Shown here piece by piece: positions 22,314 to 34,516 of a DNA stretch of 64,000 nucleotides; within the stretch, counting starts at the first letter, position 1; every line of letters begins with the position of its first letter. The stretch spans positions 744,001 to 808,000 of the forward strand of contig JAOTOL010001660.1 of assembly GCA_034440575.1 (NCBI GenBank), given 5' to 3'. Source of the stretch: Imbricaverruca yamaguchii (lineage: Eukaryota; Arthropoda; Thecostraca; Neoverrucidae). A model generated the notes under the pieces. The model was not told the origin of the DNA, searched no databases, and was given only the letters and a program-made list of their open reading frames with translations. The position numbers and the translations under genes are program-made.

Positions 22314-23155
22314 ACCAAGATGATGGCAAAGTTCCATCCCAGCTATGTCACGCCATCTGTCTCGTTCCTCGCTCTGCGTCCGACACTATAGCATGATGTC
22401 CTTCATTTAATTTTATTCCAGAGTGGTGTTCAGTATTCGAGGATCACTCCAGGGCAATGGCGAGTGCTGCGTTCGGGTTCTGCTTCTATTTGTACCGTGG
22501 GAAATTGTGAACTTTTCATAGAATTTTCATATTTTCAAGAATTTTGATAGAATTTTCAAGAATTTTGAAATCAACCTAGTTCATCCAATGACATCAGGGA
22601 TGATGCTTGGCAAGATCCTGAGCCATTGGTAGATAATCATAGCGAATCTACGATAACCACGTTGGTGTTCGAGCATTTCTCAAAACCACGGGACAAATCA
22701 CGCATGCAAAACATGCAAATAAGTAACCAAGCTTGAATTAGGTCTTTTAGAGATCAGATTGGCCTGACACATTCAAGGACATATGTAATTATATACGTAT
22801 GCATCGTATTGATGTGTGTAGCTAAGTCCTGCGCTTTCATATAGTTTATTGCTGTATCAACTATGACAATTAGGCCCACTTACACGAACATATGAGCATC
22901 CCTTAATTACCCTATGACGTGATATTGATCTCACTTGAGATTAATCGTGAGTCACATTTTCACATACTTTCAGTTGCTCATTTGAATGCATCCAACGCTT
23001 AGTATCGCTGGCTATAGTATGTAGTTCCGGCACTATTTACCATAAACCAAGAGAGGACCCCCTCCCCTCCAAATGATTCGCGAGCCAAGCAACTGCATGT
23101 CGCCCAAGGAGAACGGGGTACATGAGCACGGCCCGTCGGGTCCACTAGTGCCCAT
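22312..23155. other. Unrecognised intergenic DNA
   Basis: No feature supported. Some GAATTTT repeats occur at about 22518-22570. Confidence 0.35.
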
Positions 23156-23163
23156 GTCATATT

Positions 23164-23228
23164 GCATCACGTCACATCACGTCACGTCACGTCACGTCAC
23201 GTCACGTCACGTCACGTGTGTCACGTGC
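23164..23228. repeat. (CGTCA)n pentanucleotide array
   Basis: Ten or so units of CACGT/CGTCA follow one another. They would form repeated ACGT-core motifs, but there is no evidence of a promoter role. Confidence 0.85.
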
Positions 23229-23476
23229 TGTACCAGAGCGAGGGGAGACCCGACGAACATCGCGTCTAACGACGCCAGAAATAGACGAACAAACATCGAC
23301 TTCCGCCGTCTGACTCGCCTGGCGACACGGCGTGACGGGGATGTGGCGCGTTTCACACTGGAAGTGCAGTAGAACAACGGTGTGTATTCAGGTGCCTGTT
23401 TACATTTGGGTGATTTGCCAATGGCAGCCACTCTACGATGCATATCGAAGGGTATGATACAAATCGTTGTCAGGAA

Positions 23477-24325
23477 CAGTGGCGTCGCCACGAAATTCTT
23501 CCAGGGGGGTCGAAAGGGGGCCTCCTGCTCCCCGAAAAGGGGCCTCCATTGTGTTAGGGCCTCCTATTGTTTTTAGGCCCTTAGTATGGTTCAGGAATGG
23601 GAAACTGATGGCTGGAGTGCCTCCTTTTCGTCCTGGAGGGCCTCCTTTTCGTCCTAGAGGGCATCTTTTTCGTCCTGGGAGCCTCCTTTTCGTCCTGGTG
23701 GCCTTTTCGTCCTGGGGCCTCTGTGTCAATATTTGCCACTCGCTTGATTTCTGGGGCCTCCTACCCTCTCCTAGGTGACTTCTTTTTACAAATTAGGGAC
23801 CTCCTCCTGGAGGCCCCTAATTTGTATAATCTTTTTCTTCTTGGGGGCCTCCTTTTCATCCTGGAGGGTCTCTTTTCGTCCTGGAGGGCCTCCTTTTCGA
23901 CCTGGAGGGCCTCCTTTCCATCCTGGGGCCTCCTTTTCGTCCTGGGGGCCTCCTTTTCGTCTTGACGTACCTTCTTTTTGTCCTGGGGACCTCTTTTTCG
24001 TCCTGAGGGCCTCCTTTTCATCCTGAGGGCCTCCTTTTCGTCCTGTGGGTTTCGTTTTCGTCCTGGGGGCCTCCTTTTAGTCCTGGAAGGTCTCCTTTTC
24101 GTCATGGGGGCCTCCTTTTCGTCCTGAGGTAACTTCTTTTCGTCCTGGGGGCCTCTTTCGTTCTAAGGGCCTGCTTTTCGTCCTGGGGGTTTCGTTTTCG
24201 TCCTGGGGGCCTCCTTTTCGTCCTGGGGGCCTCCTCAAATTTCAGGGGGAGGGCCCGGGGAGGCCCCCCCAGTCTCACGGCAGGGGGGCAATTGCCCCTC
24301 TGCCCCCTCGTTGGCGACGCCCCTG
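23477..24325. mobile_element. Non-autonomous hAT-type element with 8-bp target duplication
   Basis: The left end CAGTGGCGTCGCCACGA and the reverse complement of the right end CAGGGGCGTCGCCAACGA form terminal inverted repeats. The flanks are GTCAGGAA (23469-23476) and GTCAGGAG (24326-24333), an 8-bp duplication with one difference. The interior is mostly a degenerate 20-24 bp array of CCTCCTTTTCGTCCTGGGGG type. No transposase. Confidence 0.88.
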
Positions 24326-24669
24326 GTCAGGAGTCACGCACACGATATTAATTTTGGAACTTATCGCCCGATGATGAGCTTGTAACGCTGAGAGTTCCGG
24401 AATATTTAGTGCATAATGGAGTTAGCGTATGTCGATGAATATCATCCCACCCTCACCCCCACCTACGCTTTTCTGTCCTCCCCAGCAAGTTGGTATCGCA
24501 GCCAGGAAGCCTAAAATCCAGTTTTGCGGCCCAATCAGCCGATCACACAGGGGGGAGGGGGGGGGACGAACTCTGCCGACTGGGCTGGCGGCCCGATTCA
24601 GTTCCGGTCTGGTTTTCCTCTGAAGAGCGCACGCACTTGCCGTGAGATCGGCAGATCGGTGACATATCA

Positions 24670-25190
24670 GAATGTCCACAGTTCACAGTGTCCACAGCTC
24701 ACAGTGTCCACAAGTTCATAATGTCCACAGCTCGTAGTGTCCACAGTGCACAATGTCCACATGTTCATAACTTCCACAGCTTACAATGTCCACAGTTCAT
24801 AATGTCCACAGGTCATAATGTCCACAGATCACAATGTCCACAGTTCACAGTGTCCACAGTTCATAAGTACCACAAGTTCATAACGTCCACAAGTTCATAA
24901 TGTCCACGAGTTCATAATGTCCACAGGTCATACTATCCACAGTTCATAATGTCCACAAGTTTGAGTTCATAACTTCCACACGTTTAATATCTTCGCAGTT
25001 CATAATGTCCACAGCTCATAATGTCCACAGGTCATATTGTCCACAGTTCATATTATCCAAAGCTCACAACTTCCACAGCTCACAATGTCCACAGTTCATA
25101 GTATCCACAGGTCACAATGTCCACACGTTCATAATGTTCACAGTTAATAATGTCCACAGTTCATAATGTCCACAGATCACAATGTCCACA
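24670..25190 (+). repeat. 16-bp array, left terminus of the element
   Basis: The unit is ATGTCCACAGTTCATA with common variants (GTTCACAG, GGTCATA, AGTTCATA). About thirty copies. Ser/Thr/His/Gln-rich frames through it are artefacts. Confidence 0.95.
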
Positions 25191-28064
25191 CCGTTTCGGC
25201 GAAAATATGCTACGTGAAATCATTTTCAACCTTATCGTACTGGCGTGGCAAACCGGTAAATTTAGGAACCTCTAGTTCAACTCTTGTCAACAGATGGCAG
25301 GTTGATGAGTTCGTGCAAAATGTGGGAGGCCGAGGAATTCATACCAGTTACGTGTCCTGTGATCCAAGTTGGATATTTTTGTACCTGATGGTTGGTTTTG
25401 AGCCCGATGTGTTCAGTCATTATCGATGGATCATAGATCGACCGACTATTGTGAATAACTTCTTAAATAAAATTCACCCGAGTGTAGATAGTGTACTCAT
25501 TGGTAGCTTTCCGATTCTCCTTCATATTGGTGAGACGCTCAAGAGGTCGACCCGCTAACTTTTTGTTTCTAAACCGAATGGCATGAAATCTGGTGGGGAT
25601 CATTGACGGTTGGGGGCCTGTTTACGTTGAAAGTGTCAAGATAATATCTCTTATAGAATTCAAGTTACGAAATGGTTATTACGAACATCTACGGGAATCC
25701 ACAAGCGTTTACGGGCAATTACGCATGTGTCGGGACCATTCCCAAAGTGTGCTGCAGCTCTGAAAGTTTGCGGTCCTTTATGTACGTCCACGGGCCCTAA
25801 CGAACGTCTACACCAATCCAACTAGATGTTAGCAAAAAGTGAGTGCACAAACACGGTAAAATGCATAATTAGCGAAATGCTTCGTAGACATCCCCACTCC
25901 TATATCTCTGGTATCTAGTTTTTCCAAGACAAATATATCAATATCTCTCTTCAGTGGGTCAAAATAGTTACCACGATCACAACTGCAGAATAACAAACAC
26001 ATGGGTAAGCACGTCATGCGCGATTGCTGCACAAATCTTCGTGCGCCTTTGGAACGGTCAAAACTAATCTTCCGATGCAGTAATATTGGTGAGCAATATT
26101 TTAACAGCGGTTCCTCTTCTGACGCCACAAGCACACAAAATTGACAAAAGTTGGAATACGCCTTTAAATCGGTGAAATGTATGAAGCCTCTGGAGTCTAC
26201 TTGCCTATTACTATATCACGCTGATTGGAAATTAAGGTCGGGTTGGCGGTCAAGCAGTTCGAACAGAAAGGCGAAGGGATAAAATGGTAAATGGTTAGGT
26301 AGATTCAGCTAGATTAGAAACGGTAACGTATCATTTACCGGAAGGGTGTACTAGGATCCTTTGGCGGTGCTTTTAGGTCTTCCACCAAATGCTGTCACTC
26401 TCCCAGATATAAATTAAATGTTGTGGTCATCTTATGCGAGCGGATGACTATCATAGGACCTAGTCTCCCACTAACACTTGAAGTGATATTTAGCGCCGAA
26501 AATCCATCATAGGTCACCTGCCTAAGCTCACTCTGAGATCGACCATTTCATATGTTGCACATTAGCAATGTTTTGCAACGATCTCATCGTTAAGCTAGTT
26601 GTATGGATACCGACAGAGAATCGGCGCGTTTCACTGGTGCCGGCACTGGTATCGAATTTCGGCCCATTTCTGCCAACATTCCCTGGTAGCGGAAAAGTAT
26701 CAACATTGTCAGCCCGGCCGCCACTCCGCGGGCACTATTTCGGTACTGGCTGCCGCAACCGTGGTACAACAATTGTACATTTATTTTGTGAATGTGGCTG
26801 GCGTTAAAATACGCCAGGTATATAATAGTATCATATATTCATAGTGTTATAACATTATTATCATATTCGAGGGATATTATAAACGACGTCATAGCCGCAG
26901 GTGTATACCTAGACATAGGTATAGGAGTATTGGTTAAGGCATAGGCAAGGGGCGTGGGCGCCATGGCACCCCTATTTTTCGTGAAATCTTAACATTAACC
27001 CCATGGCGATGCATCTAAAAATCGAACCCTAAAGGCCGACGTGTAAACAGCGAACCACGGTTTCTCTGAGTTTGGAGAATTCCCCTGTCATTGACACAAC
27101 TCACGTGCGGGACCCCCACCCTCCACACAACGGTGTCGCAAAGATAATGAAACAGAAGCAGCATTTAACAATAATCAGAATTAATATGTTAATTAAGGAC
27201 GTGTTCAAATGCAATGTTCATTTAGCGTAGGCATTTCTCACGCCGTGCCCGTGATGGGAGAGGTTCAGCAGTTGGTAGCGGGATTCGAGCCCACATAATG
27301 TGGAACACGGCAGTGAAAAACAACAGTTGATGCATATACGCAAACGTATAGACAACATTCGGTGCTAAATACAGGCTTGTTGGCAGATGGTCAGGTTTTC
27401 CCCATGTGATTATATGACCCATGAACCCGTCACCAGTGAGAAGCAACACGGTTACCGTTTTCTTAAATCTCGACTTTGCTCTTGTCCCCAGCCACATTTT
27501 ATTCTCGCGTTCCTAGGACGCTGGACACGCCCGATGACACTCCGTTGACCTCAGCCTTTTACTGGGGCTCCTTATGCAACATCTGGGCTTGCCCGTCACT
27601 TGCAGCATTTGGCTGGCTGGAGTAAGTTCATGATGAACCTCATATAGCAAACAAGGCACTCGTCGATGGAAGTCATCGTTTCTCCCGTGACCGCTAACCT
27701 ATTCACAAGTTGGTTTCGTGTTGGCTCGCTGACGTCCTATCCGTCAACGGATCGCCGGTGGAAGTATTCAGCCAAAGCTCAAAATAATCTCATTTAGCAT
27801 AAGCGCCAAAGCAGTATTCTATGCCATCTAATCAGGTCATTGGGCTGGACACATGTATGAACATTGAACAAATGAAGGGCTTGAGCCATCAGAACAAATT
27901 ACGTCGGCCGAAGCGTGCTGGATAAAAAATAAATGCCGGCAATCCGCATTGGTATTGGTCATAACCACGTCCCAGAGATTGCGGATGACATATCAGAATA
28001 GAAAGGGGAGACTGCTCGGGTCTGAATGGGATAGGGACAAACCGGATTCAAGAGTGCTGAAGAT

Positions 28065-28295
28065 ATGCACCGGTTTCTTAGTGAAAAATTAATTTCGGTC
28101 ATTCACTTCCTATTCGTTTCCAAAGTGACTGAATCACTTAAAGAGCGGTACGCCAAGGCTCTCACCGTCGAGGGTACACAAAGGATTGATAAGTATATAC
28201 CAGTTGACCGGTTTCACATCATTGCCTCCGAATTATCATCCAGTACTGTAGGAGTTCATGTTCGCGTTTATAGGGATGAGGTGGTAAGCGTTATT
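28065..28295 (+). pseudogene. C-terminal remnant of the element's transposase
   Basis: The frame MHRFLSEKLISVIHFLFVSK, then ERYAKALTVEGTQRIDKYIP, resembles the C-terminal end of the DDE-type proteins whose core is at 59.5-59.9 kb. In the right copy the same segment directly follows that core, though with stops. In this left copy the core has been deleted. Confidence 0.6.
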
Positions 28296-28549
28296 ATGTG
28301 GTTGATTTTAGGCGTTCAAGTGTTAGCGGAGGTAGGGATGCCAATACAAAAACGCGTGATGATATTTGCATTGGCTTGTGGATACGTAATTTTGTTGTTC
28401 GAGGCTTCGTTTGATCTTATGTCGATATTATTGTTATTATGCATTTAGGTGCATACGGTGGTATGTTGCCAATGTTTACTTTTAACTTTGCATGTGAAAT
28501 GAAAAAAATGTTGGCATATTAATGCTACCACTAAAAACTATTCACGCTA

Positions 28550-28875
28550 AGAGATCAAGAGATACATAGATCACGAGATCAAGAAATACAGAGAACAAGA
28601 GATACAGAGATAAAGAGACACAAAAATAGAGATGTAGAGAGATACAGAGTTCAAGAGATACAGATATCAAGATATGCAGAGATCAATCGAAACAGATATC
28701 CAGAGATCAAGATAGATGCAGAAAGATGCAGATATATCAATATTGATGAAGAGAGATTAAGAGATATGCAGAAAGATCAAGACAGATGCAGAAAGATCAA
28801 GACAGATGCAGAGAGATCAAGGGAGATGCAGAGAGATCAAGTGCTGTGCAGAGAGATCAAGATATCTAGAGATCA
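28550..28875 (+). repeat. 16-bp array, right terminus of the element
   Basis: Units are AGATCAAGAGATACA(T/G) and AGATCAAGACAGATGCAGA variants, degenerate. The cognate array in the other copy is 60440-60665. Confidence 0.85.
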
Positions 28876-28973
28876 AGAGAAATCATGAGATCTAGAGGGT
28901 TCAAGAGTGAAAAGAGTGAGGGAGAAGGGGGAGAGGAATATATGGATATTATATGGATATAGAGATGGATATA

Positions 28974-28978
<5 letters not shown>

Positions 28979-29067
<89 letters not shown>

Positions 29068-29088
29068 AGATGAAGACAGACCTGTATT

Positions 29089-29137
<49 letters not shown>
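28979..29137. repeat. (TA)n and (TG)n microsatellites
   Basis: TA runs at about 28979-29042 and 29096-29136 surround a (TG) run at 29043-29067. Confidence 0.95.
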
Positions 29138-29138
<1 letters not shown>

Positions 29139-29404
29139 TTAGGTTTCCGCTGCGCATTCAGATGTTCTGGTGCCTCGTGTTTGCCGACGTTAAATTCAGG
29201 ATTTGCAGGATTCGCAGGCGTTTTACCATCCAACACCCGCAGCCGTCCCAGAGACTCGTGTTTCGCGACGTCACCTCCCGCCGAGCCGGGCCGCGACGTC
29301 GAGCTCCCGGCCAACGCAGACTGAGAATCGGACGACTGCAGTGGCGGACACAGTTGTTGAACTATACCTCACTTTGTCAACGTGTACAGTATCTTCAGAT
29401 CTGT

Positions 29405-29521
29405 ATGCTGCTGCGCTGTTGGCGCATCATCATTTCCTTGTCACTGTCATGTGGAGGTGTCCTTGGAGATCAAGCTGAAGACGCCACTGGCAACGTGCAC
29501 ATGCCACTGGATACGGCGCGG
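29405..29521 (+). CDS. Candidate first exon of a secreted or membrane protein
   Basis: ATG 29405 opens MLLRCWRIIISLSLSCGGVLG, a convincing signal peptide (positively charged n-region, hydrophobic core, small residues before a likely cleavage after Gly21). DQAEDATGN and VHMPLDTAR follow. The frame ends exactly at CGG/GTGAGG (donor GT at 29522), phase 0, after 39 codons. GC-rich sequence upstream could be a 5' UTR or promoter. No second exon was recognised downstream, so function is unknown. Confidence 0.4.
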
Positions 29522-29529
29522 GTGAGGAA

Positions 29530-30120
29530 CTATATCTTGCGGTCGTTGGGGAGGGGAGGGGTAGTTGATTCGTGGTCTTCCCACGCAGGCTTGGGATTGG
29601 GCTGCTGAGAACTGGCACCAGCGGATGGTCTGGACTGACGTGGTTTACTGGTTTAATGTCGATACACATATGTATAATGCAAGGTGTTGAACTATATGTC
29701 AAATGTATGGCTTTTTAACCTTGAAGTCATACTGCTCGCATACTAGGAACTAGGAGAACATGTTAGCCAATTAATACAATCAGCCAGTCAGTTTGCATGG
29801 GCCGCGATAATTCAAATTTATACCTTAAACAGCGCAGCGTCGCATTTGTCGTTCCATGAAAACGTTTTTCCTACGTCAGTAAGTTCAAATTCAGCGCGGG
29901 CGTAAATCCTCCCCCCCCCCCCCGAAGAAGGATTTTAGCAATGGGAACGGATTTAGTTTATATTTGCGGTGAAAACGAAAACGTGACTCATCTCCGTATC
30001 TCGTTAGACAAAAAAAACTGTCTTAATCTACTTCCATGTGGACAATGAAAATGCTTCGAGGGAAGGTGAACTTCAAGTGATGCTGGGGCTGGTGCGAGAT
30101 CACCAATTATTTCGTGCTAC
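29530..30120. other. Nothing recognised; includes a C-run at 29910
   Basis: No gene or repeat structure apart from a C homopolymer of about 14 bases. Confidence 0.35.
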
Positions 30121-30126
30121 TATCGG

Positions 30127-30168
30127 CAACAGGCATCGCAATGCACGTGTGCATTGCGATGCCTGTTG
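30127..30168. repeat. Perfect 42-bp palindrome
   Basis: The arm CAACAGGCATCGCAATGCAC, a GT centre, and its exact reverse complement. Confidence 0.98.
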
Positions 30169-30220
30169 AACTGACGTGACGAACTGACGAACTGACGAAC
30201 TGACGTGTACGTCAGTTCGT
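30163..30220. repeat. 8-bp GAACTGAC repeats ending in a perfect palindrome
   Basis: GAACTGAC/GTGAC units repeat four times and are followed by ACGAACTGACGT-GT-ACGTCAGTTCGT (30195-30220), a perfect 12-bp-arm palindrome with a GT centre. Confidence 0.95.
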
Positions 30221-31614
30221 GCTGCGAGCGTAAATCGAAGTTGTTCGAGCATGACAATTTGATTGGTACTCCTATAGTCAGAAAAACGAGAACAATTAGG
30301 TATATTTACACCTTGAAATCCATCTTATTGACCACAAATAAAGCAAGAAGTAACGCAATGAAGCTGTGGTGATCGCTTAGGATGTAATATGATATCGGTA
30401 CTACTTATTGTATTTTTTAAGTTTAATAAGGCGAATGACAACATCATCACTGTAGATACTGTGATGCCAGTATGGAAAAAATGCCCCTCCAACTTGAAAG
30501 TCGGTTTGGCAGGGCCTCATCAACTTCCAAATACATGTTTGATTTTTATAGTTGGTAAAAATATTCTTAAAATTCCCGATGTCTACAATAAAGTGGCCGA
30601 AATCTGGTTATTTTTTGGATGTGTGGGCGTACTTTGACATAGCATCTACTGAGCTTATCTGGTGACTTCGTGTGATATGCTCATGTTCCTCTGTCTTGCT
30701 ACAGTGTTCATAACAAAAGTTTCCCATGAAGTGAAGCAAACCTTAATTAAAGACGTCATTGCTGCAATCATTGGGTAGGGGAAACCGTGTCTAGTTGATA
30801 CAATTGTAACGAAACTCAACATAACTCATCACTTTGGAGGGGTAGCGAGGAGATAACTACATCTACGCCAAGCCTAAACCTGGTATCGTCACGATATTTT
30901 GTTTTCGTGGCGCCCTCTGCTTTCCATCAGAGAGCAAATCACCGCGCAACTATCGGTTCATCAACTTAACCCGCAATAGGGTTAAATCGTTAATAATGAT
31001 AGGTTAAGTTGATATAATGTAACTTAAGTACACTATGTTGTGCATATAGGTGGCACTGGTTTGCGCCTTTTCAAAAGTCCATATTTCACGCTTATAGTAA
31101 TAAGTCTGGTGTGAGTCTTGAGTCTTGACTGACCATAGCTGATGGTTTATGCTATTTATGGAATGGTCGAACGTTCATTCCTTAGATATCTTGATACAGT
31201 TTTAACAGACACCTTAAAAAAAGTAGGCAATTGTATGGTCATTTTGTTCCATTTCCAATCCATAAAATGTTCAAACAGGCTGCATGTTAAGCACGAATCT
31301 AGACACATTTCACGGTGGCAAAGTTGAGGGAACATGATAGTGATAGCCGACACTTGGAAAGTGACCAAGTGGACGGCGAATTATAAATTAAGGGCAAAGC
31401 AAAGGCATTTAAATTTTACTTTCGGTCCAAAAATGTGTCACATGGTTACCATTCTGTAGTCCCGGGTCGAAAGTACTTCGTCTTGTTTTTGCCACGAGAA
31501 GAGGGTGTCCGTAGCAACAGTAGCAGCAGTAGCCATGGCAACCGGCTTCATGCTTTTGGAGAAAATGCTGTTGTATCAACCATCCCGTGCATCAACCGGG
31601 CCCCGGTCTCCCTA
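30221..31614. other. Unrecognised AT-rich DNA
   Basis: A plus-strand frame of 82 codons (30389-30637) starts with a hydrophobic stretch but has no supporting context. No repeat noted. Confidence 0.35.
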
Positions 31615-31646
31615 CTCCTATTTTCACGGAGCCGTGAAAATAGGAG
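31615..31646. repeat. Perfect 32-bp palindrome
   Basis: CTCCTATTTTCACGG, AG centre, CCGTGAAAATAGGAG. Confidence 0.98.
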
Positions 31647-31878
31647 GTTGTCGGTAAACACATGAAATAGCCCTATTTAATGTGTTTACATGACAACCTC
31701 GCAAGCTGTCACCTGGACTGTGCCATTTGGATCCTCTGACATCAGTGGTTACATAATCACAGGCATCATATTTGCTTTCAAGACGTTGCGGGAAGGACAT
31801 TGCAAAACATTGTGATAAAAGATAAAACCGGCTTGGTGTAGGGCTAGGTGTTACGGAGACGGGGACGGTATCTTGTAG

Positions 31879-31905
31879 TTAGATTGAATGAGCCATTCAA
31901 TCTAA
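31879..31905. repeat. Perfect 27-bp palindrome
   Basis: TTAGATTGAATG, AGC centre, CATTCAATCTAA. Confidence 0.98.
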
Positions 31906-31909
31906 AAAC

Positions 31910-32785
31910 AAAACCGCTGGGAATAACTAACAAATCGCGCCGCGACTTAAGAAAATCGTATCAGAGTCCACAAAGTCGTCGGACAGCATCCTCCCGAAAA
32001 AAATCGCGATGGAACTTGAAAAAAGTGCACCGTGGCCTTAAAGCTTGCACAGGGTTCCGAAATGGTTCAATTTGTACCAATAAGAACCAAGGAGCCCCCA
32101 AACTATCCAGTAGAGTTTAAAACAAATTGCATTGAGGCTTACAGATCGATGCACCGGACCAAAAATCACGCCGACTGGGGACTCAAGGCTCAGGGCCCTC
32201 AAATGTTGGTGTCATTGCTGAACGTGTGGCGTAATATATGCCAGCGTGCGTCTGTTAACGCAAACATGACCCGTGTTACTGAGGAACTAGGAGTCTTTGA
32301 AGTAAAGTTTAGGGCAGATGACTTTAGGCTTAACAGACTTTTGTAAGCTACGTTCTTGTCGATTAGCAGTCGTATGGTGCATATTTTGGCAAATGCTGAC
32401 GCCTACTATCACCCCCCAAGGCATTAATGTCCTTCTCTCCCTCACTCTTTTGGTACATACAGTACATACAAAAGTTACATTGTTTCACAAGATTACCGAC
32501 GTATCGTGCTTCAGACTTGATCACCATATATCAGAAATTGATTATGAAATCCGAAACGTTGGTAATTTTTTGAAATAATAGTAATTCATTTTGAGAACCT
32601 TTTCATGGTTATGAAGACATTGCAGGTTGTATTTTCCTCCCATGTATGCTTAGATTGCACTCCGCAACGAAAGCAGGTGTTTACACAATTTTTGGTCCCT
32701 CACAATTTGATTCCTTATCTCTGATAATACTTCGTTTGTACTTTATCTCCCCCCCTCTTTCGGAATCAGGGATTAACTAGTGGTA
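31910..32785. other. Unrecognised DNA
   Basis: Frames of 90-104 codons (31848-32120, 32032-32346) are Lys/Arg-rich but match nothing I know. Confidence 0.35.
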
Positions 32786-33342
32786 CGCTGCATGGGTGTA
32801 ACCATTGAGGGGGATGCGGAGGGGACATGCCCCTCAATTCCTGAAAAGTGGCGATTTGTCCCCTTCAATTTTGTCGTGTTCCCCTTCCTCAACCTCAGCT
32901 CCCTGAGTATCATCTCCGCAAGATTCTACTTAGTCATTTATAAAGTGAAAATATATATGCAAGAGAATCACCAAAAATACCAAAAGCCGATCTTTCCAAT
33001 CAACAGGCTTCACAGGTTATCTATAGTAAAAAAATATCCGAATGATAAATCAGCAAACGTAAAAAATGTTTGTTTCCAGCCAATTCTTGAAGAACATGAA
33101 CCTTAACCATCTTCTGTTTTCGTTTGTGTGGAAAATTGTGCTCTGCTGGGCAACAAATATGCATCATCGCAGGGCTTTATACGTCTTAGGTTGTATTTCC
33201 CTGCTCATACGCCGATATCTTGAAAAAAATGTGACGAGGGAAAAAAATGAGGGAAGCCATGGGCGGCCTTAAGCACGTACGTCTAGTTAATGTCGTATTG
33301 CCGCCCCGGGAGCCTTAAGCACGTACGTCTAGTTAATGTATT

Positions 33343-33703
33343 GCCGCCCCGGGAGCGCAGTTGGTTGGAGCGCTAGTCTGCGCTTGTCTCCCCTGTCCTG
33401 GCAGCACGGGGTTCGAGTCCCTTCGCGCGCCCGCATTTATCCCCCGACCGGGAGTGTCAGCTGGCAGCTGGCCCGATAAGGCCGAGGATGAGCTACCGGG
33501 CGGCCGTGTTGAGGCATTGACGGCACGTTATACTTTCGATCAAAATTCTGCCGTTGAACTGGAATTCACGGATCGGGTGATGGGGCCAGGGTTCACACAT
33601 CAAGGTCTGCTTAGCAATAGAACCCTGGTACCTAAAGCCACCCCAGCAACAACTCGAAACATTAAAATAAAATAAAAGGTATTCGTATTCGTATTCGTAT
33701 TCA
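33343..33703 (+). mobile_element. tRNA-derived SINE (family 3)
   Basis: The head GGGAGCGCAGTTGGTTGGAG and B box GGGGTTCGAGTCCC are tRNA-like. The body ends in AAATAAAATAAAAGG and a TATTCG pentamer-type tail (TATTCGTATTCGTATTCG). Immediately upstream, about 43 bases (CCTTAAGCACGTACGTCTAG...) are tandemly duplicated at 33269-33354. Confidence 0.8.
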
Positions 33704-34140
33704 GCGACGAGTTCGCCAGGGGCGTATTTTCATTGGCATCGGCATTCAGCGACGGTTTTATGATTGTTCAAATAAATTGCCACGAATGCTTATGCATGTA
33801 CTGAACACGCTGGAAGGAACTACATAGGTCTCACATTACCACTTTAACGGTCAAAATGCAGATGTGTTGCCTAGCAGAGCAGAATTTTTCACTCAAGCGG
33901 AAACAGAAAATGATCAAGGTTGATGTTACTTTGAAGAATGGCCTGGAAGCAGAAATTTTTAGCATTAGCAACTTTGCTATTTGGAGATTTTGTGACGACA
34001 GATAGCCTGTGAAGCTCGTTTATTGGCTACATCGGATTTTAGTATGTTTGCTGATTCTCCTTCGTCTATACTTGGACTCTAAATTATTAAGTATAATTTT
34101 GCGGCGATGATACTCAGTTAGCAAGGCTTTGGGGTACCCA
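33704..34140. other. Unrecognised DNA
   Basis: No feature seen. Confidence 0.35.
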
Positions 34141-34469
34141 ATTGTTTTTTTTTTTTTTTTTTTTTTTTTTTTGGGGGGGGGGACAAATCGCTACTTTTCA
34201 GAAGTTGGAAGGGAGATTGGAACATCCCCCCCCCACCCCCACCACCCCTATGGTTACACCCAGGCAAGGAACGATTAGCATATAAGGAAAGTTGGAAGAA
34301 ATTGAACATGTTTTCAATGAGATATAAAAGGCTGAGAGGAGATCTCATCGAGGTTTTTACATTTGTCCATGGTCAGGACCAGGGACATCTCAGGGAGATG
34401 TTCGAAATTGACAGAAGGAATGCAATTAGAGGTCATCCTCAACATCAAAAGTAGCGTTAGGGATCATGC

Positions 34470-34516
34470 TATATTACTCAACGTTTCGGCCAGGGGCCAT
34501 CATCAGGAGTGATATA
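34470..34516 (-). ncRNA. Hammerhead ribozyme motif of a Penelope-like element
   Basis: On the minus strand the conserved core CTGATGA, a GGCC-CCT-GGCC hairpin (stem II, with one extra U before it) and GAAAC follow each other. ACTC before CTGATGA pairs with GAGT after GTT, and a further TATAT/ATATA pairing extends stem I across a single mismatch. Stem III is minimal (ACGT). Minimal hammerheads of this kind are known from Penelope-like retroelements. It lies about 250 bases downstream of the GIY-YIG coding fragment and on the same strand. Confidence 0.85.

Larger units (their letters stand above)
24655..28875 (+). mobile_element. Internally deleted copy of the 16-bp-array element (left direct copy)
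   Basis: It begins GTGACATATCAGAATGTCCA, as does the copy at 53967, and matches that copy through the 16-bp array, the head (CACACCGTTTCGGCG...TGCTACGTGAAATCATTTTC) and a long unique body to about 28030. It then jumps to sequence that in the right copy lies after the transposase (GAAGATATGCAC.GGTTTCTTAGTG) and finishes in a second 16-bp array. About 2.6 kb present in the right copy is missing. Reading frames in the body are not conserved as proteins. Confidence 0.8.
32789..34262. mobile_element. Possible element bounded by inverted TGGGTGTAACCAT repeats
   Basis: TGGGTGTAACCATTGAGGGG at 32791 recurs inverted at 34245-34262 (TGGGTGTAACCATAGGGGTG on the other strand). Further inward CTGAAAAGTGGCGATTTGTC matches CTGAAAAGTAGCGATTTGTC. 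No clear target duplication is seen, so these may be one nested element or two separate half-copies. A poly-T/G tract lies at 34144-34182. Confidence 0.55.

Noticed and set aside
25166..25558. 130-codon frame as a gene
   Set aside because: It begins inside the 16-bp array, and the equivalent region in the other copies does not keep the frame.
27222..27497. 91-codon frame conserved with 56784-56557
   Set aside because: The similarity is explained by duplication of the whole element; the substitutions show no clear protein-level constraint that I can judge by eye.
33343..33430. Functional tRNA gene
   Set aside because: The head is tRNA-like but runs into a SINE body and a TATTCG tail.
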